Shown here: in pieces, positions 1-7,160 of the stretch
How positions within the stretch are numbered: position 1 is the first letter of the stretch
Layout: each line of letters starts with the position of its first letter
Assembly: GCA_903933395.1 (NCBI GenBank)
Contig: CAIZKA010000399.1
Coordinates: forward strand, 1-13,694
Length of the DNA stretch: 13,694 bases
Direction of reading: 5' to 3'
From: an uncultured beta proteobacterium
GTDB taxonomy: Bacteria > Pseudomonadota > Gammaproteobacteria > Burkholderiales > Rhodocyclaceae
Notes under the pieces: generated by a model
Database searches by the model: none
Told to the model about the DNA's origin: nothing
Seen by the model: the letters and a program-made list of their open reading frames with translations, nothing else
Translations under genes and position numbers: made by a program

Positions 1-2229
1 CAGCGCGCCCTGCACACGCTCAAGGGCAGCGCCAGGATGGCAGGTGCCATGGGCTGCGGCGAGCTGCTGCATTCGATGGAAGACCGGATCGACCAGGCGG
101 TGCGCATGAAGTCGGTGCAGTCCGCCACCATCGACGGACTGGAGACCTCCTACGACCGCGCGGCCATGCTGATCGAGCATCTGCGCAATCCCGACGCGGC
201 GCCACCGGAACCCGAAGCGACGGAAATGCTTGCGACAAGTCCCGACGTCGCCGTCGAATCGCCGGGGGCCGAAGAACGGCAGCCGGTCGCGCACGAACCG
301 GCTGCCGCGCCAGCCGCCCCCGCAGCACCGCACGCACCGGGCGCAGCCGGCATGGCACCCGCTGCTCCCTTCGTTCCGGCCCCGCAGGTACATCTGCGCG
401 TGCGCGCGGACCTGGTGGACCAGTTGGTGAATGAGGCGGGCGAGGTTGCCATCGCCCGCGGCCGGATCGAGGGCGAATTGCTGGCATTGAAGGGATCCTT
501 GCTTGAACTGACGGAAAACATCATCCGCCTGCGCAAGCAGCTGCGCGAAGTCGAGATCCAGGCCGAATCGCAGATGCAATCGCAGCAGGCCCTGGCCAGC
601 GAGCGCGCACAGGAGTTCGACCCGCTCGAGTTCGACCGCTTCACCCGCTTCCAGGAAGTGGCGCGGATGATGGCGGAAAGCGTGAACGACGTCGCTACCG
701 TGCAGCAGACCCTGATGCGCAATCTCGACCAGGCCAACGCTGCCCTGGCGGCGCAGGCGCGCCTGTCCCGCGAACTGTCGCAACGCCTGATGGGCGTGCG
801 CATGGTCCCCTTCGAAAGCCTGGCCGAGCGCCTGCATCGCGTAGTACGGCAGGCGGCCAAGGACACCGGCAAACGCGCCAACCTCGACATCCGCCACGGC
901 CAGACCGAAATCGACCGCTCGGTACTGGACAAGATGGCCGGACCCCTCGAGCACATGCTGCGCAACAGCGTCGCCCATGGCCTCGAAGACACGGCTGTAC
1001 GCCTTGCGGCCGGCAAGGATGAGTTCGGCCAGATCACCCTGTCGCTGGCCCAGGAAGGCAATGAAATCGTGGTGGCCATCGCCGACGACGGCGCCGGTCT
1101 CGACTTTCCGCGGATACGCCAGCGCGCCGTCGAGCACGGCCTGATTGCGCCGGATGCGCAACCTGACGAAGCAACACTCGCCCAACTGGTCCTGCACGCC
1201 GGGTTCTCGACCGCCAAGGTGGTCACGACCCTGGCCGGCCGCGGCGTCGGCATGGACGTGGTGAAAAATGAGACGACCAGTCTTGGCGGCCGCATCGAAA
1301 TTTCCTCGGTCACCGGGCGCGGCGCCACATTCCGCGTCTACCTGCCGCTGACGCTGGCGGTCACACAGGCCGTGCTGGTCACCGCCGGCAATCGGCTCTA
1401 CGCGATCCCGTCCTCGATGATCGAGCAGGCCACCGAGCACAAGCCCGACGGGGCGGAGAAAATACGCAGCGCCGGCAGCACCGAATGGCTGGGGAACCGC
1501 TATCCCTACCACTATCTGGCTGCGCTGCTGGGCGAACAGAACGCGATCCCGCCGCAGCAGCGACGGCACTGGATACTTTTGGTCAAGGGCGGAGCCGAGC
1601 GCGTCGCACTGGAAATCGACAGCCTGTCGGGCAATCAGGAAGTCGTGGTAAAGGCGGTCGGCCCGCAACTGGCGCGCGTCCCGGGCATCGCCGGGGCCAC
1701 CGTACTGGGCAACGGCGAGGTTGCGCTGATCATCAACCCGATCGCGCTATCGGCGCGCGCCCTCGCCCGCGCCGCACCGGCGCAGGCCGAAGCGGTACCG
1801 GCACAGGGGGAGGCCGTCGAAGCAGTCGTCCCGGTCGCCGTGGCTCCCGCGGCAGCCGCGGCGGCCGTGATGGTGGTGGACGATTCGCTCACCGTGCGCA
1901 AGATCAGCGGCCGCCTGCTCGCCCGTCACGGCTATCACGTGCTGACCGCCAAGGACGGCGTCGACGCGTTGGAGCAACTGACCGAAGTAATCCCCGACGT
2001 CATGCTGCTGGACATCGAAATGCCGCGCATGGACGGCTTCGAACTGACGCGCAACATCCGCGGCGATGCGCGCCTGAAACATATTCCGATCATCATGATC
2101 ACGTCGCGCACCGCGGACAAGCACCGCCTGCACGCCCAGGAGATCGGCGTGGATCATTACCTGGGCAAACCCTACGACGAAGATACCCTGCTGGACTGCA
2201 TCCGACAGTCCATCGAAACGAAACACTGA
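1..2229 (+). CDS. chpA: ChpA/PilL-type chemosensory hybrid histidine kinase/response regulator, 3' part
   Basis: The frame is open from base 1, so the gene enters from the left; 742 C-terminal residues are visible. At the edge is an Hpt motif, HTLKGSARMAGAM, whose phospho-accepting His is codon 13-15. Residues about 62-129 are an Ala/Pro-rich linker. The dimerisation and kinase core follows, with the N-box LEHMLRNSVAHG (about residues 316-328) and ATP-lid motifs ADDGAGLDF and GRGVGMDVV (nt about 1081-1260). A CheW-like domain spans about residues 450-585. After a second Ala-rich linker comes a receiver domain (about 623-742) with acidic Asp pair at 1879-1884, phospho-acceptor Asp in LLDIEMPRMDG (2011-2013) and Lys in GKPYDE (2167-2169). 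The N-box AHG form and Hpt-kinase-CheW-REC order match ChpA/PilL, the kinase controlling type IV pilus twitching and cAMP in Pseudomonas, rather than flagellar CheA, which lacks a C-terminal REC. Further upstream Hpt domains are expected but unseen. Subfamily inferred; kinase identity is firm. Confidence 0.9.
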   Translation, partial: QRALHTLKGSARMAGAMGCGELLHSMEDRIDQAVRMKSVQSATIDGLETSYDRAAMLIEHLRNPDAAPPEPEATEMLATSPDVAVESPGAEERQPVAHEPAAAPAAPAAPHAPGAAGMAPAAPFVPAPQVHLRVRADLVDQLVNEAGEVAIARGRIEGELLALKGSLLELTENIIRLRKQLREVEIQAESQMQSQQALASERAQEFDPLEFDRFTRFQEVARMMAESVNDVATVQQTLMRNLDQANAALAAQARLSRELSQRLMGVRMVPFESLAERLHRVVRQAAKDTGKRANLDIRHGQTEIDRSVLDKMAGPLEHMLRNSVAHGLEDTAVRLAAGKDEFGQITLSLAQEGNEIVVAIADDGAGLDFPRIRQRAVEHGLIAPDAQPDEATLAQLVLHAGFSTAKVVTTLAGRGVGMDVVKNETTSLGGRIEISSVTGRGATFRVYLPLTLAVTQAVLVTAGNRLYAIPSSMIEQATEHKPDGAEKIRSAGSTEWLGNRYPYHYLAALLGEQNAIPPQQRRHWILLVKGGAERVALEIDSLSGNQEVVVKAVGPQLARVPGIAGATVLGNGEVALIINPIALSARALARAAPAQAEAVPAQGEAVEAVVPVAVAPAAAAAAVMVVDDSLTVRKISGRLLARHGYHVLTAKDGVDALEQLTEVIPDVMLLDIEMPRMDGFELTRNIRGDARLKHIPIIMITSRTADKHRLHAQEIGVDHYLGKPYDEDTLLDCIRQSIETKH

Positions 2230-2259
2230 GTCCCGCAGCACCGCGACGAGGATAGCCCG

Positions 2260-2730
2260 ATGACCCGCCCGTTCAAGGTACTTGGCATACAGCAGATCGC
2301 CATCGGCGGCCCCTCCAAGGAGCGTCTGAAAAAACTCTGGGTCGAAATGTTCGGCCTGGCCGTTACGGGCAACTACGTCAGCGAACGGGAAAACGTGGAT
2401 GAGGACATCACCCAGATGGGCAGCGGCCCCTTCAAGGTTGAAGTCGACCTGATGCAGCCGCTCGATCCGGCGAAAAAGCCGGCGGTGCATGAACCTCCGC
2501 TCAACCACGTCGGGCTCTGGATCGACGACCTGCCGAAAGCCGTGGAATGGCTGACGGCACAGGGTGTGCGCTTTGCGCCGGGAGGCATCCGCAAAGGCGC
2601 CGCCGGCTTCGACATCACCTTTCTCCACCCCAAGGCCAACGAGCAGTTTCCGATTGCCGGCGAGGGCGTGCTGATCGAACTGGTACAGGCCCCCGCCGAC
2701 GTCATCGCAGCGTTCGCGCGCCTTGCCTGA
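2260..2730 (+). CDS. VOC-superfamily protein, candidate methylmalonyl-CoA epimerase
   Basis: A 156-residue single-unit vicinal-oxygen-chelate protein. The C-terminal half has the epimerase-like signatures [10 protein letters not shown] (residues 81-90), FLHPK (121-125) and [10 protein letters not shown] (136-145). Compared from memory with Propionibacterium epimerase, metal ligands His91 and Glu141 correspond to His83 and Glu140, but His12 is replaced by Gln12 (IQQIAIG) and Gln65 by Asp63 (VDLMQPL). Metal binding or chemistry may therefore differ. Epimerase interconverts (S)- and (R)-methylmalonyl-CoA, the step between the carboxylase and mutase encoded at 7155-13694, which is the main contextual support. 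The gene lies 30 bp after the chemosensory kinase, with a GAGGA ribosome site 7 bases before the ATG, so it may be read from that transcript. Glyoxalase I or an uncharacterised VOC enzyme are alternatives. The family call is firm; the substrate is inferred. Confidence 0.85.
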   Translation: MTRPFKVLGIQQIAIGGPSKERLKKLWVEMFGLAVTGNYVSERENVDEDITQMGSGPFKVEVDLMQPLDPAKKPAVHEPPLNHVGLWIDDLPKAVEWLTAQGVRFAPGGIRKGAAGFDITFLHPKANEQFPIAGEGVLIELVQAPADVIAAFARLA

Positions 2731-2757
2731 CGCGCGGCGGCCGGAGTCGGCTCACTC

Positions 2758-4590
2758 CTACGCGGCAAAAGCCCGGTAACAGCCGCGGCCGGCTTCCTTT
2801 GCCGCATACATCGCCTGATCGGCGCGACGCAGCAGTTCCGCCGGAGACAGGTCCCCCCCTGCAAAAATGGCAATACCGATGCTGCCGGTGATTTCCAGCG
2901 GCATGCCGAGGACGCGCATGGGCTCACGGACGGCCATGACCACCTTGTCCGCCATGCGCTCGGCATCGGCGGCACCGCTGATCGTCGTCAGCACGATGGC
3001 GAACTCGTCGCCGCCCAGCCGCGCCACGGTGTCGACCTCGCGCACCGCTGCGCGGAAGCGCGCCGCCGCGCAGCGCAGCACCTCGTCACCTATGGCGTGG
3101 CCGTAGCTGTCATTGACGGGCTTGAAGTGATCGAGATCGATCAGCAGCAGGGCGATCTGTCCATGACTGCGTCGCGCCTGCTGCATGGACTGCTTCAGGC
3201 GCGCGTCGAACAGCAGGCGATTGGCGAGGCCCGTCAGCGTGTCGGTATGGGCCAGGGCCTGCAACTGGCGTTCATTCTCGCGCAGCCGGGCGTTGGCCTC
3301 CTCCAGTTCCCCGGTGCGCTCGGCCACGCGCCGCTCGAGACTCGCCTCCGAGCGCTGCAGCGCCCCGACCAGTTGCTGCTTGGTGGCCAGCGCTTCGCTT
3401 TGTGCCGTATCCTTCTCGTGCCGCAGGCCGTTGATCCGGTCCGCCAGGGCGAATGACAGGAGCAGCATTTCCAGTGCCGATCCCATCTGCATGGCGTAGA
3501 AGCTGAAGAAGGTGGTTGGCAGCAGGCCCAGGTTGCGCAGGCCGACCACCGCAACCCCCAGCAGCAGCACGGTCCACGCCAGCAGGAAGGTGCTCGCGCC
3601 GGGCTGGCCGGCCCGCCAGCAGCGCAAACCGGCCAGTACAGCCACCACGGAAAACGTGACGCCGGTCAGCGACGTCAGGATCGCGGCCAGGCGATAGGGC
3701 GCAACCAGCGCCGCCACGATGCAGACGGCAAACAGGGCGGCCAGGCCGATCACAACTCCGTCGAGCCGCGGCAGATTGCGTTGCGTCGCGAGAAAGCCGC
3801 GGGTGAACAAGGCGCCGAAGAGGCCGGCGCCGGCAAAGCCGACGGTAAAGGCGAGATTGCCCCACAGCGGCCAGTCGGGCCAGAGAAACTGGTTCCCCAA
3901 TCCGTTGAGGGAGAGCTGTCCCACGGCCATGCTGGCGGCGAACAGGACGTAAGTCAGGTAGTTGTGATCGCGCAGCGAAAACCATAGCAGCAGGTTGTAG
4001 AGCGCCAGCGCCAGCAACATGCCGAAATATACCGATAGCACCGCATAGCCGGACTGCGAATCCTGCCAGAAGGCCTCGGCCTGCCACAATCGCAGGGGAA
4101 CCGTCAGCGTGCCTTCGGAAACGATGCGCAACCAGACGGTGTTCGCAGCGGCCTCACCCAGGTGCACGGGAAACACGAAGTTGCGATGTACCAGCGGCCT
4201 GCGGGCGAAGGGCAGGCGATCGCCGGTACTCAGATGCTCGCCGCCGGGGCCGAAGTATTCCACGCTGTCCAGGGTCGGGAAAGCGACTTCCAGCAGCCAG
4301 TCGCGCGGCGCGGCCGGGGCCGGCTCAAGCTCGAAGCGCAACCACCAGGCCGAAGACGAATAGCCGAAGTTGAGCGCCTCGTCGCCCTTCACCTGCGCGG
4401 GCCGGAACTCGTTGCCGCGGCGCTGGACATCGGCCAGCGTCAGGCGACCGTCCGTATCTTCGAATATCGACACCCGGGTTGCCAGGGCAATCGAAGTCGC
4501 GCCGGGCTCCAGGCGCACTGCCGCAAAGCCGGCGTGGATGTGGCACGACCAGCAGTACAACAGCAACAGCAAGACAGGAATCCGCGGCAC
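2758..4590 (-). CDS. 7TM-DISM membrane diguanylate cyclase (GGDEF)
   Basis: A 610-residue membrane enzyme predicted to make cyclic di-GMP from two GTP. From the GTG start, a signal peptide (residues 1 to about 23, Leu-rich core, possible cleavage after AGFA) leads to a periplasmic 7TMR-DISMED2-like sensory domain (about 30-165). Seven hydrophobic segments follow (about 178-385), then a short coiled coil and a C-terminal GGDEF domain. GGDEF is intact at residues 526-530 (3001-3015), and RxxD (REVD, 3031-3042) lies five residues before it, so product feedback inhibition is likely. No EAL domain is present. The longer reading from ATG at 4665 adds 25 residues with a Cys/Trp/charged run and no signal-peptide logic. 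The GTG has GGGA six bases upstream and immediately begins the signal peptide. The 7TM-DISM module typically senses periplasmic ligands, often carbohydrates; the ligand here is unknown. The gene converges on the VOC gene, 27 bp apart. Confidence 0.9.
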   Translation of the reverse strand: MPRIPVLLLLLYCWSCHIHAGFAAVRLEPGATSIALATRVSIFEDTDGRLTLADVQRRGNEFRPAQVKGDEALNFGYSSSAWWLRFELEPAPAAPRDWLLEVAFPTLDSVEYFGPGGEHLSTGDRLPFARRPLVHRNFVFPVHLGEAAANTVWLRIVSEGTLTVPLRLWQAEAFWQDSQSGYAVLSVYFGMLLALALYNLLLWFSLRDHNYLTYVLFAASMAVGQLSLNGLGNQFLWPDWPLWGNLAFTVGFAGAGLFGALFTRGFLATQRNLPRLDGVVIGLAALFAVCIVAALVAPYRLAAILTSLTGVTFSVVAVLAGLRCWRAGQPGASTFLLAWTVLLLGVAVVGLRNLGLLPTTFFSFYAMQMGSALEMLLLSFALADRINGLRHEKDTAQSEALATKQQLVGALQRSEASLERRVAERTGELEEANARLRENERQLQALAHTDTLTGLANRLLFDARLKQSMQQARRSHGQIALLLIDLDHFKPVNDSYGHAIGDEVLRCAAARFRAAVREVDTVARLGGDEFAIVLTTISGAADAERMADKVVMAVREPMRVLGMPLEITGSIGIAIFAGGDLSPAELLRRADQAMYAAKEAGRGCYRAFAA

Positions 4591-4596
4591 GGCATT

Positions 4597-4600
4597 TCCC
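4597..4600 (-). promoter_or_regulatory. Ribosome binding site supporting the GTG start of the diguanylate cyclase
   Basis: On the minus strand the sequence reads CCGGGAAATGCC followed by GTG at 4590. GGGA lies six bases before the GTG, an acceptable Shine-Dalgarno core and spacing. This favours the GTG over the ATG at 4665. Confidence 0.4.
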
Positions 4601-4618
4601 GGTTGGAAGGCTGGGCAA

Positions 4619-4624
4619 ATTCTA
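4619..4624 (-). promoter_or_regulatory. Candidate -10 element for the diguanylate cyclase gene
   Basis: The minus strand reads TAGAAT, one mismatch from TATAAT, 28 bases before the GTG at 4590. A transcript starting about seven bases downstream would have a leader of roughly 20 bases, too late to include the ATG at 4665. No good -35 hexamer is seen at 16-18 bp spacing, so this is a weak or activator-dependent promoter at best. Confidence 0.35.
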
Positions 4625-4679
4625 TCCCATTGGCAACTGTACCCGTCCCGGCTGCGCGTCTGCATTTCCGCCGCTTGGG

Positions 4680-4685
4680 TAGAAT
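4680..4685 (+). promoter_or_regulatory. Candidate -10 element for the ene-reductase/porin pair
   Basis: The plus strand reads TAGAAT, one mismatch from the sigma-70 -10 consensus, 29 bases before the ATG at 4715. The same hexamer occurs on the opposite strand at 4619-4624, so the divergent genes have matching candidate -10 sites about 55 bp apart. No clear -35 is visible. Confidence 0.35.
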
Positions 4686-4714
4686 CCGCCTTCTACTTTC
4701 CGGCTGATACGCTC

Positions 4715-5803
4715 ATGCTCTTCGACTCCTTTTCCAACCCGGCGCTGGCACTGCGCAACCGCATCGTCATGGCGCCGATGACCCGCTGCCGCGCCGACCA
4801 TGCGGATGCCGTGCCCAACGCGCTGATCACCGGGTACTACCGGCAGCGGGCGGGCGCAGGCCTGATCATCTCGGAGGGCCTGCCGGTGTCCGACCGCGCG
4901 CGCGGCTACCTGAACACGCCGGCCTTGTGGAACGAGGCGCAGGCCGCGGGCTGGAAGTCGGTGACCGACGCCGTGCACGCGGAAGGCGGCAGGATGTTCG
5001 CCCAGCTGTGGCATTGCGGCCGCGTCGCGCACGCCGCGCTGCACGCCGATGGCAGCGCCCCGGCAGGTGCGTCCAACAAACCGGCGGCGACGCAGACCAT
5101 GATCCCCGGCCCCGACGGCAAGCCCGTGGCCGTCCCCAGCGGCCAGCCGCAGGCCCTGAGCCTCCAGGAAATCCGCGGCGTCATCGCCGAATTTGCGCAT
5201 GCCGCGAAACTGGCCATGCAGGCCGGATTTGATGGCGTCGAGATCCACGGCGCAAACGGTTACCTGCTCGACCAGTTCCGCTGCCCCGCGGTGAACAACC
5301 GCAACGACGCCTACGGCGGTTCGCTGGCCAATCGCTACCGCCTGCTGCTGGAAATTGTCGACGCCGTGGCGGCCGAAGTCGAGCCGCAGCGCATCGCCGT
5401 GCGCCAGTCGCCCTATGGCCTGGGCAACGGCATGATCGCCGACCCGGAGCCCCTGAAAACCTATCCCTGGCTGGCGCGCGAACTGAACCGGCGCAACCTG
5501 GGCTTTCTGCATATCTACTGCCAGACCGCGGACTGGATTCACGAGGCCGGGCACTCGATGATGCCTGCGTTGCGCGACGCCTTCCATGGCGCGATCATCG
5601 CCTGCGGCGGATTCAAGACACCGCCCGCCTGCGAAGCCATCCTCGCCCGCGGCCACGCAGATCTGATCGCGATCGGCAAGCCGTTCATCTCCAATCCCGA
5701 CCTGGTCGAGCGCCTGCGCCACGATGCGCCGCTCGCCAAATGGAATCCGGCCGTCTTCTATGCCGCCGGCGCCACAGGCTATACGGACTACCCTGCACTT
5801 TGA
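4715..5803 (+). CDS. Old Yellow Enzyme-family FMN ene-reductase (NemA/PETNR-like)
   Basis: A 362-residue flavoprotein of typical OYE length, expected to reduce activated C=C bonds with NAD(P)H through FMN. It begins MLFDSF and soon reaches the FMN-site motif MAPMTR. QLWHCGRVAH is the conserved flavin-contact motif. EIHGANGYLLDQF carries the substrate-binding pair His178 and Asn181 and the proton-donor Tyr183, matching His181/Asn184/Tyr186 of PETN reductase. VRQSPYG and AIGKPFISNPDLVERL form the C-terminal phosphate-binding region, with Lys where Arg is more common. It is a classical single-domain OYE, without the iron-sulfur extension of 2,4-dienoyl-CoA reductase. The ATG at 4715 was chosen because homologous sequence begins there; the open frame back to 4370 is antisense to the cyclase gene. 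No strong Shine-Dalgarno site is visible. Its stop overlaps the next gene's start. The physiological substrate (quinone, enone, nitro compound) cannot be read from sequence. Confidence 0.92.
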   Translation: MLFDSFSNPALALRNRIVMAPMTRCRADHADAVPNALITGYYRQRAGAGLIISEGLPVSDRARGYLNTPALWNEAQAAGWKSVTDAVHAEGGRMFAQLWHCGRVAHAALHADGSAPAGASNKPAATQTMIPGPDGKPVAVPSGQPQALSLQEIRGVIAEFAHAAKLAMQAGFDGVEIHGANGYLLDQFRCPAVNNRNDAYGGSLANRYRLLLEIVDAVAAEVEPQRIAVRQSPYGLGNGMIADPEPLKTYPWLARELNRRNLGFLHIYCQTADWIHEAGHSMMPALRDAFHGAIIACGGFKTPPACEAILARGHADLIAIGKPFISNPDLVERLRHDAPLAKWNPAVFYAAGATGYTDYPAL

Positions 5804-7098
5804 AAAAACCGGCCGCCAGGCGAGGTCCCGCGTTCGTCGCCTTGTCCTTTCTCGCCATCTCGACATGCGTGCTGGCCGGCGAAGAATCCGCTCCCGACTT
5901 CGCGCAAGAGACCCTGAGCGGCGACTGGAGCGGAGCCCGCAGCGCCGCGGCAAAGCGCGGCTTACTCTTCGACGGCGGAATCAGGGTCGACGCCCTGCGC
6001 AATCGCGGGGCGCTGAACGATGGCAGCAAAACCGTCAGCCACATCGATCTCAAGCTGAGAATGGATCTGGACAAGGCGGCGGGCTGGCCGGGCGGCAGCG
6101 CCATGATCAATGTCATCAGCGATGCCGGGCAGGGGCCGAACGCGCGCCTTGTCGGCTCCCTGATGGGAGTCACCAACATCGAAGTCGGCGACCCGACCAC
6201 CACGCGGCTGTTTCAGGCCTGGCTGCAGCAAGACTTCCTCGACGGACGCCTGGCGCTGCTGGCCGGCCTCTACCCGATCGATTCCGAGTTCTTTACTCTG
6301 GACTCTGCGAGCGTGTTCCTCGGACCCCAGTACGGCACACCCGCCGATCTCGCACTCACCAATACCCCGTCGATCTTCAATAACTCCGCCTTCGGCATCC
6401 GCGCGCGGTGGACTATCGCACCTGCGCTTTACGCCATGGGCGCCGTGCTCGACGGTGTCCCGAACGATCCGGCACACCCGAAGCGGACTTCGATCCGCTT
6501 CGCCCGCGACGACGGCGGCTTCACCATCGGCGAACTGGGCTGGTTGCCCGAAGAGGGAAACCACAAGTTCAAGGGACACGCCAAACTGGCGGCAGGCATC
6601 TGGGGCTACAGCCGCCAGCGCCCCGATCAACTGGACGTAGCGAATATCGATGCCGGGAATATTGCCGCTCCTGCGCGTTCGAGGCGCTCATGGGGCGGCT
6701 ACCTGCTTGGCGAGCGCACGCTGCTGCGCATGGGCCACGGCGATGATCGCTACATTTCGGGGTTTGCCCGCTATACCTTCGCCGACGGCGACTCGACGGC
6801 GATCAAGAACACGGCGAACCTCGGCATGTACGTCAGAGGCGCGTTTGCCGCACGACCAGACGACATCGCCGGCATTGCCGTAACTCGTGCGAGGCTCTCC
6901 GGTTCATGGCGCAGCGCGCAGGCAGTCGGCGGAACCGCAACGACGAACAACGAGGACGCGCTGGAAGTCACCTGGCGCTACAACGTCACGCCCTGGTTTG
7001 CGATCCAGCCCAACTATCAGTACATCCGCAATCCGGGCGGCGTGTCCGGCAAACCGGACGCCAGGCTGATCGGAGCGCGGCTGGAACTCGCGCTGTAG
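5800..7098 (+). CDS. OprB-family carbohydrate-selective outer-membrane porin
   Basis: A 432-residue outer-membrane beta-barrel protein. The chosen start is TTG at 5800, overlapping the upstream TGA as TTGA. From there the protein begins (M)KKPAARRGPAFVALSF and has a textbook signal peptide with cleavage after VLA (residue 26). The ATG at 5740 would add 20 Arg/Cys-rich residues that only shadow the end of the reductase gene. The mature N-terminus has the OprB hallmark LSGDWSGARSAAAKRG. The body is rich in alternating aromatic/polar strands (FQAWLQQDF, GIWGYSRQR, VTWRYNVTPWFAIQPNYQY), and the end resembles an OprB barrel terminus closing on LELAL. OprB porins admit sugars or small polar solutes. 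Coupling to an ene-reductase hints that it may import that enzyme's substrate, but this is inference. It ends just before the hairpin at 7101. Confidence 0.85.
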   Translation: MKKPAARRGPAFVALSFLAISTCVLAGEESAPDFAQETLSGDWSGARSAAAKRGLLFDGGIRVDALRNRGALNDGSKTVSHIDLKLRMDLDKAAGWPGGSAMINVISDAGQGPNARLVGSLMGVTNIEVGDPTTTRLFQAWLQQDFLDGRLALLAGLYPIDSEFFTLDSASVFLGPQYGTPADLALTNTPSIFNNSAFGIRARWTIAPALYAMGAVLDGVPNDPAHPKRTSIRFARDDGGFTIGELGWLPEEGNHKFKGHAKLAAGIWGYSRQRPDQLDVANIDAGNIAAPARSRRSWGGYLLGERTLLRMGHGDDRYISGFARYTFADGDSTAIKNTANLGMYVRGAFAARPDDIAGIAVTRARLSGSWRSAQAVGGTATTNNEDALEVTWRYNVTPWFAIQPNYQYIRNPGGVSGKPDARLIGARLELAL

Positions 7099-7100
7099 TC

Positions 7101-7160
7101 AAAAGTCGGCGCTGGCGCAACGGCGTCCGCGCCGTGCCGCCGGCGCCGACTTTCTTATTT
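7101..7160. terminator. Bidirectional rho-independent terminator between porin and pccA
   Basis: AAAGTCGGCGC (7102-7112) pairs perfectly with GCGCCGACTTT (7143-7153). Pairing continues inward through 7113-7117/7138-7142, with one G-T wobble, and a small inner hairpin forms at 7122-7133. On the plus strand the stem is followed by CTTATTT; on the minus strand it ends in a TTTT run. It sits just after the porin stop and one base beyond the pccA stop, so it can end both convergent transcripts. Confidence 0.85.

Noticed and set aside
1..2229. Assignment of the kinase as flagellar CheA.
   Set aside because: A C-terminal receiver fused after CheW and the AHG-type N-box fit ChpA/PilL. Flagellar CheA normally ends with the CheW-like domain.
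1485..2255. A 256-codon plus-strand frame overlapping the kinase CheW and REC domains.
   Set aside because: It is an Arg/Gly-rich +1-type shadow of the kinase gene, without independent ribosome site or motif.
2731..2757. A possible terminator between the convergent VOC and cyclase genes (GCCG-GAGT-CGGC).
   Set aside because: The stem is only four base pairs and no T run follows on either strand.
4622..5953. A 443-codon minus-strand frame antisense to the ene-reductase gene.
   Set aside because: The plus strand has an OYE with all active-site residues; the minus frame is Arg/Gly/Ala/Val-rich and runs into the porin gene and the divergent promoter region.
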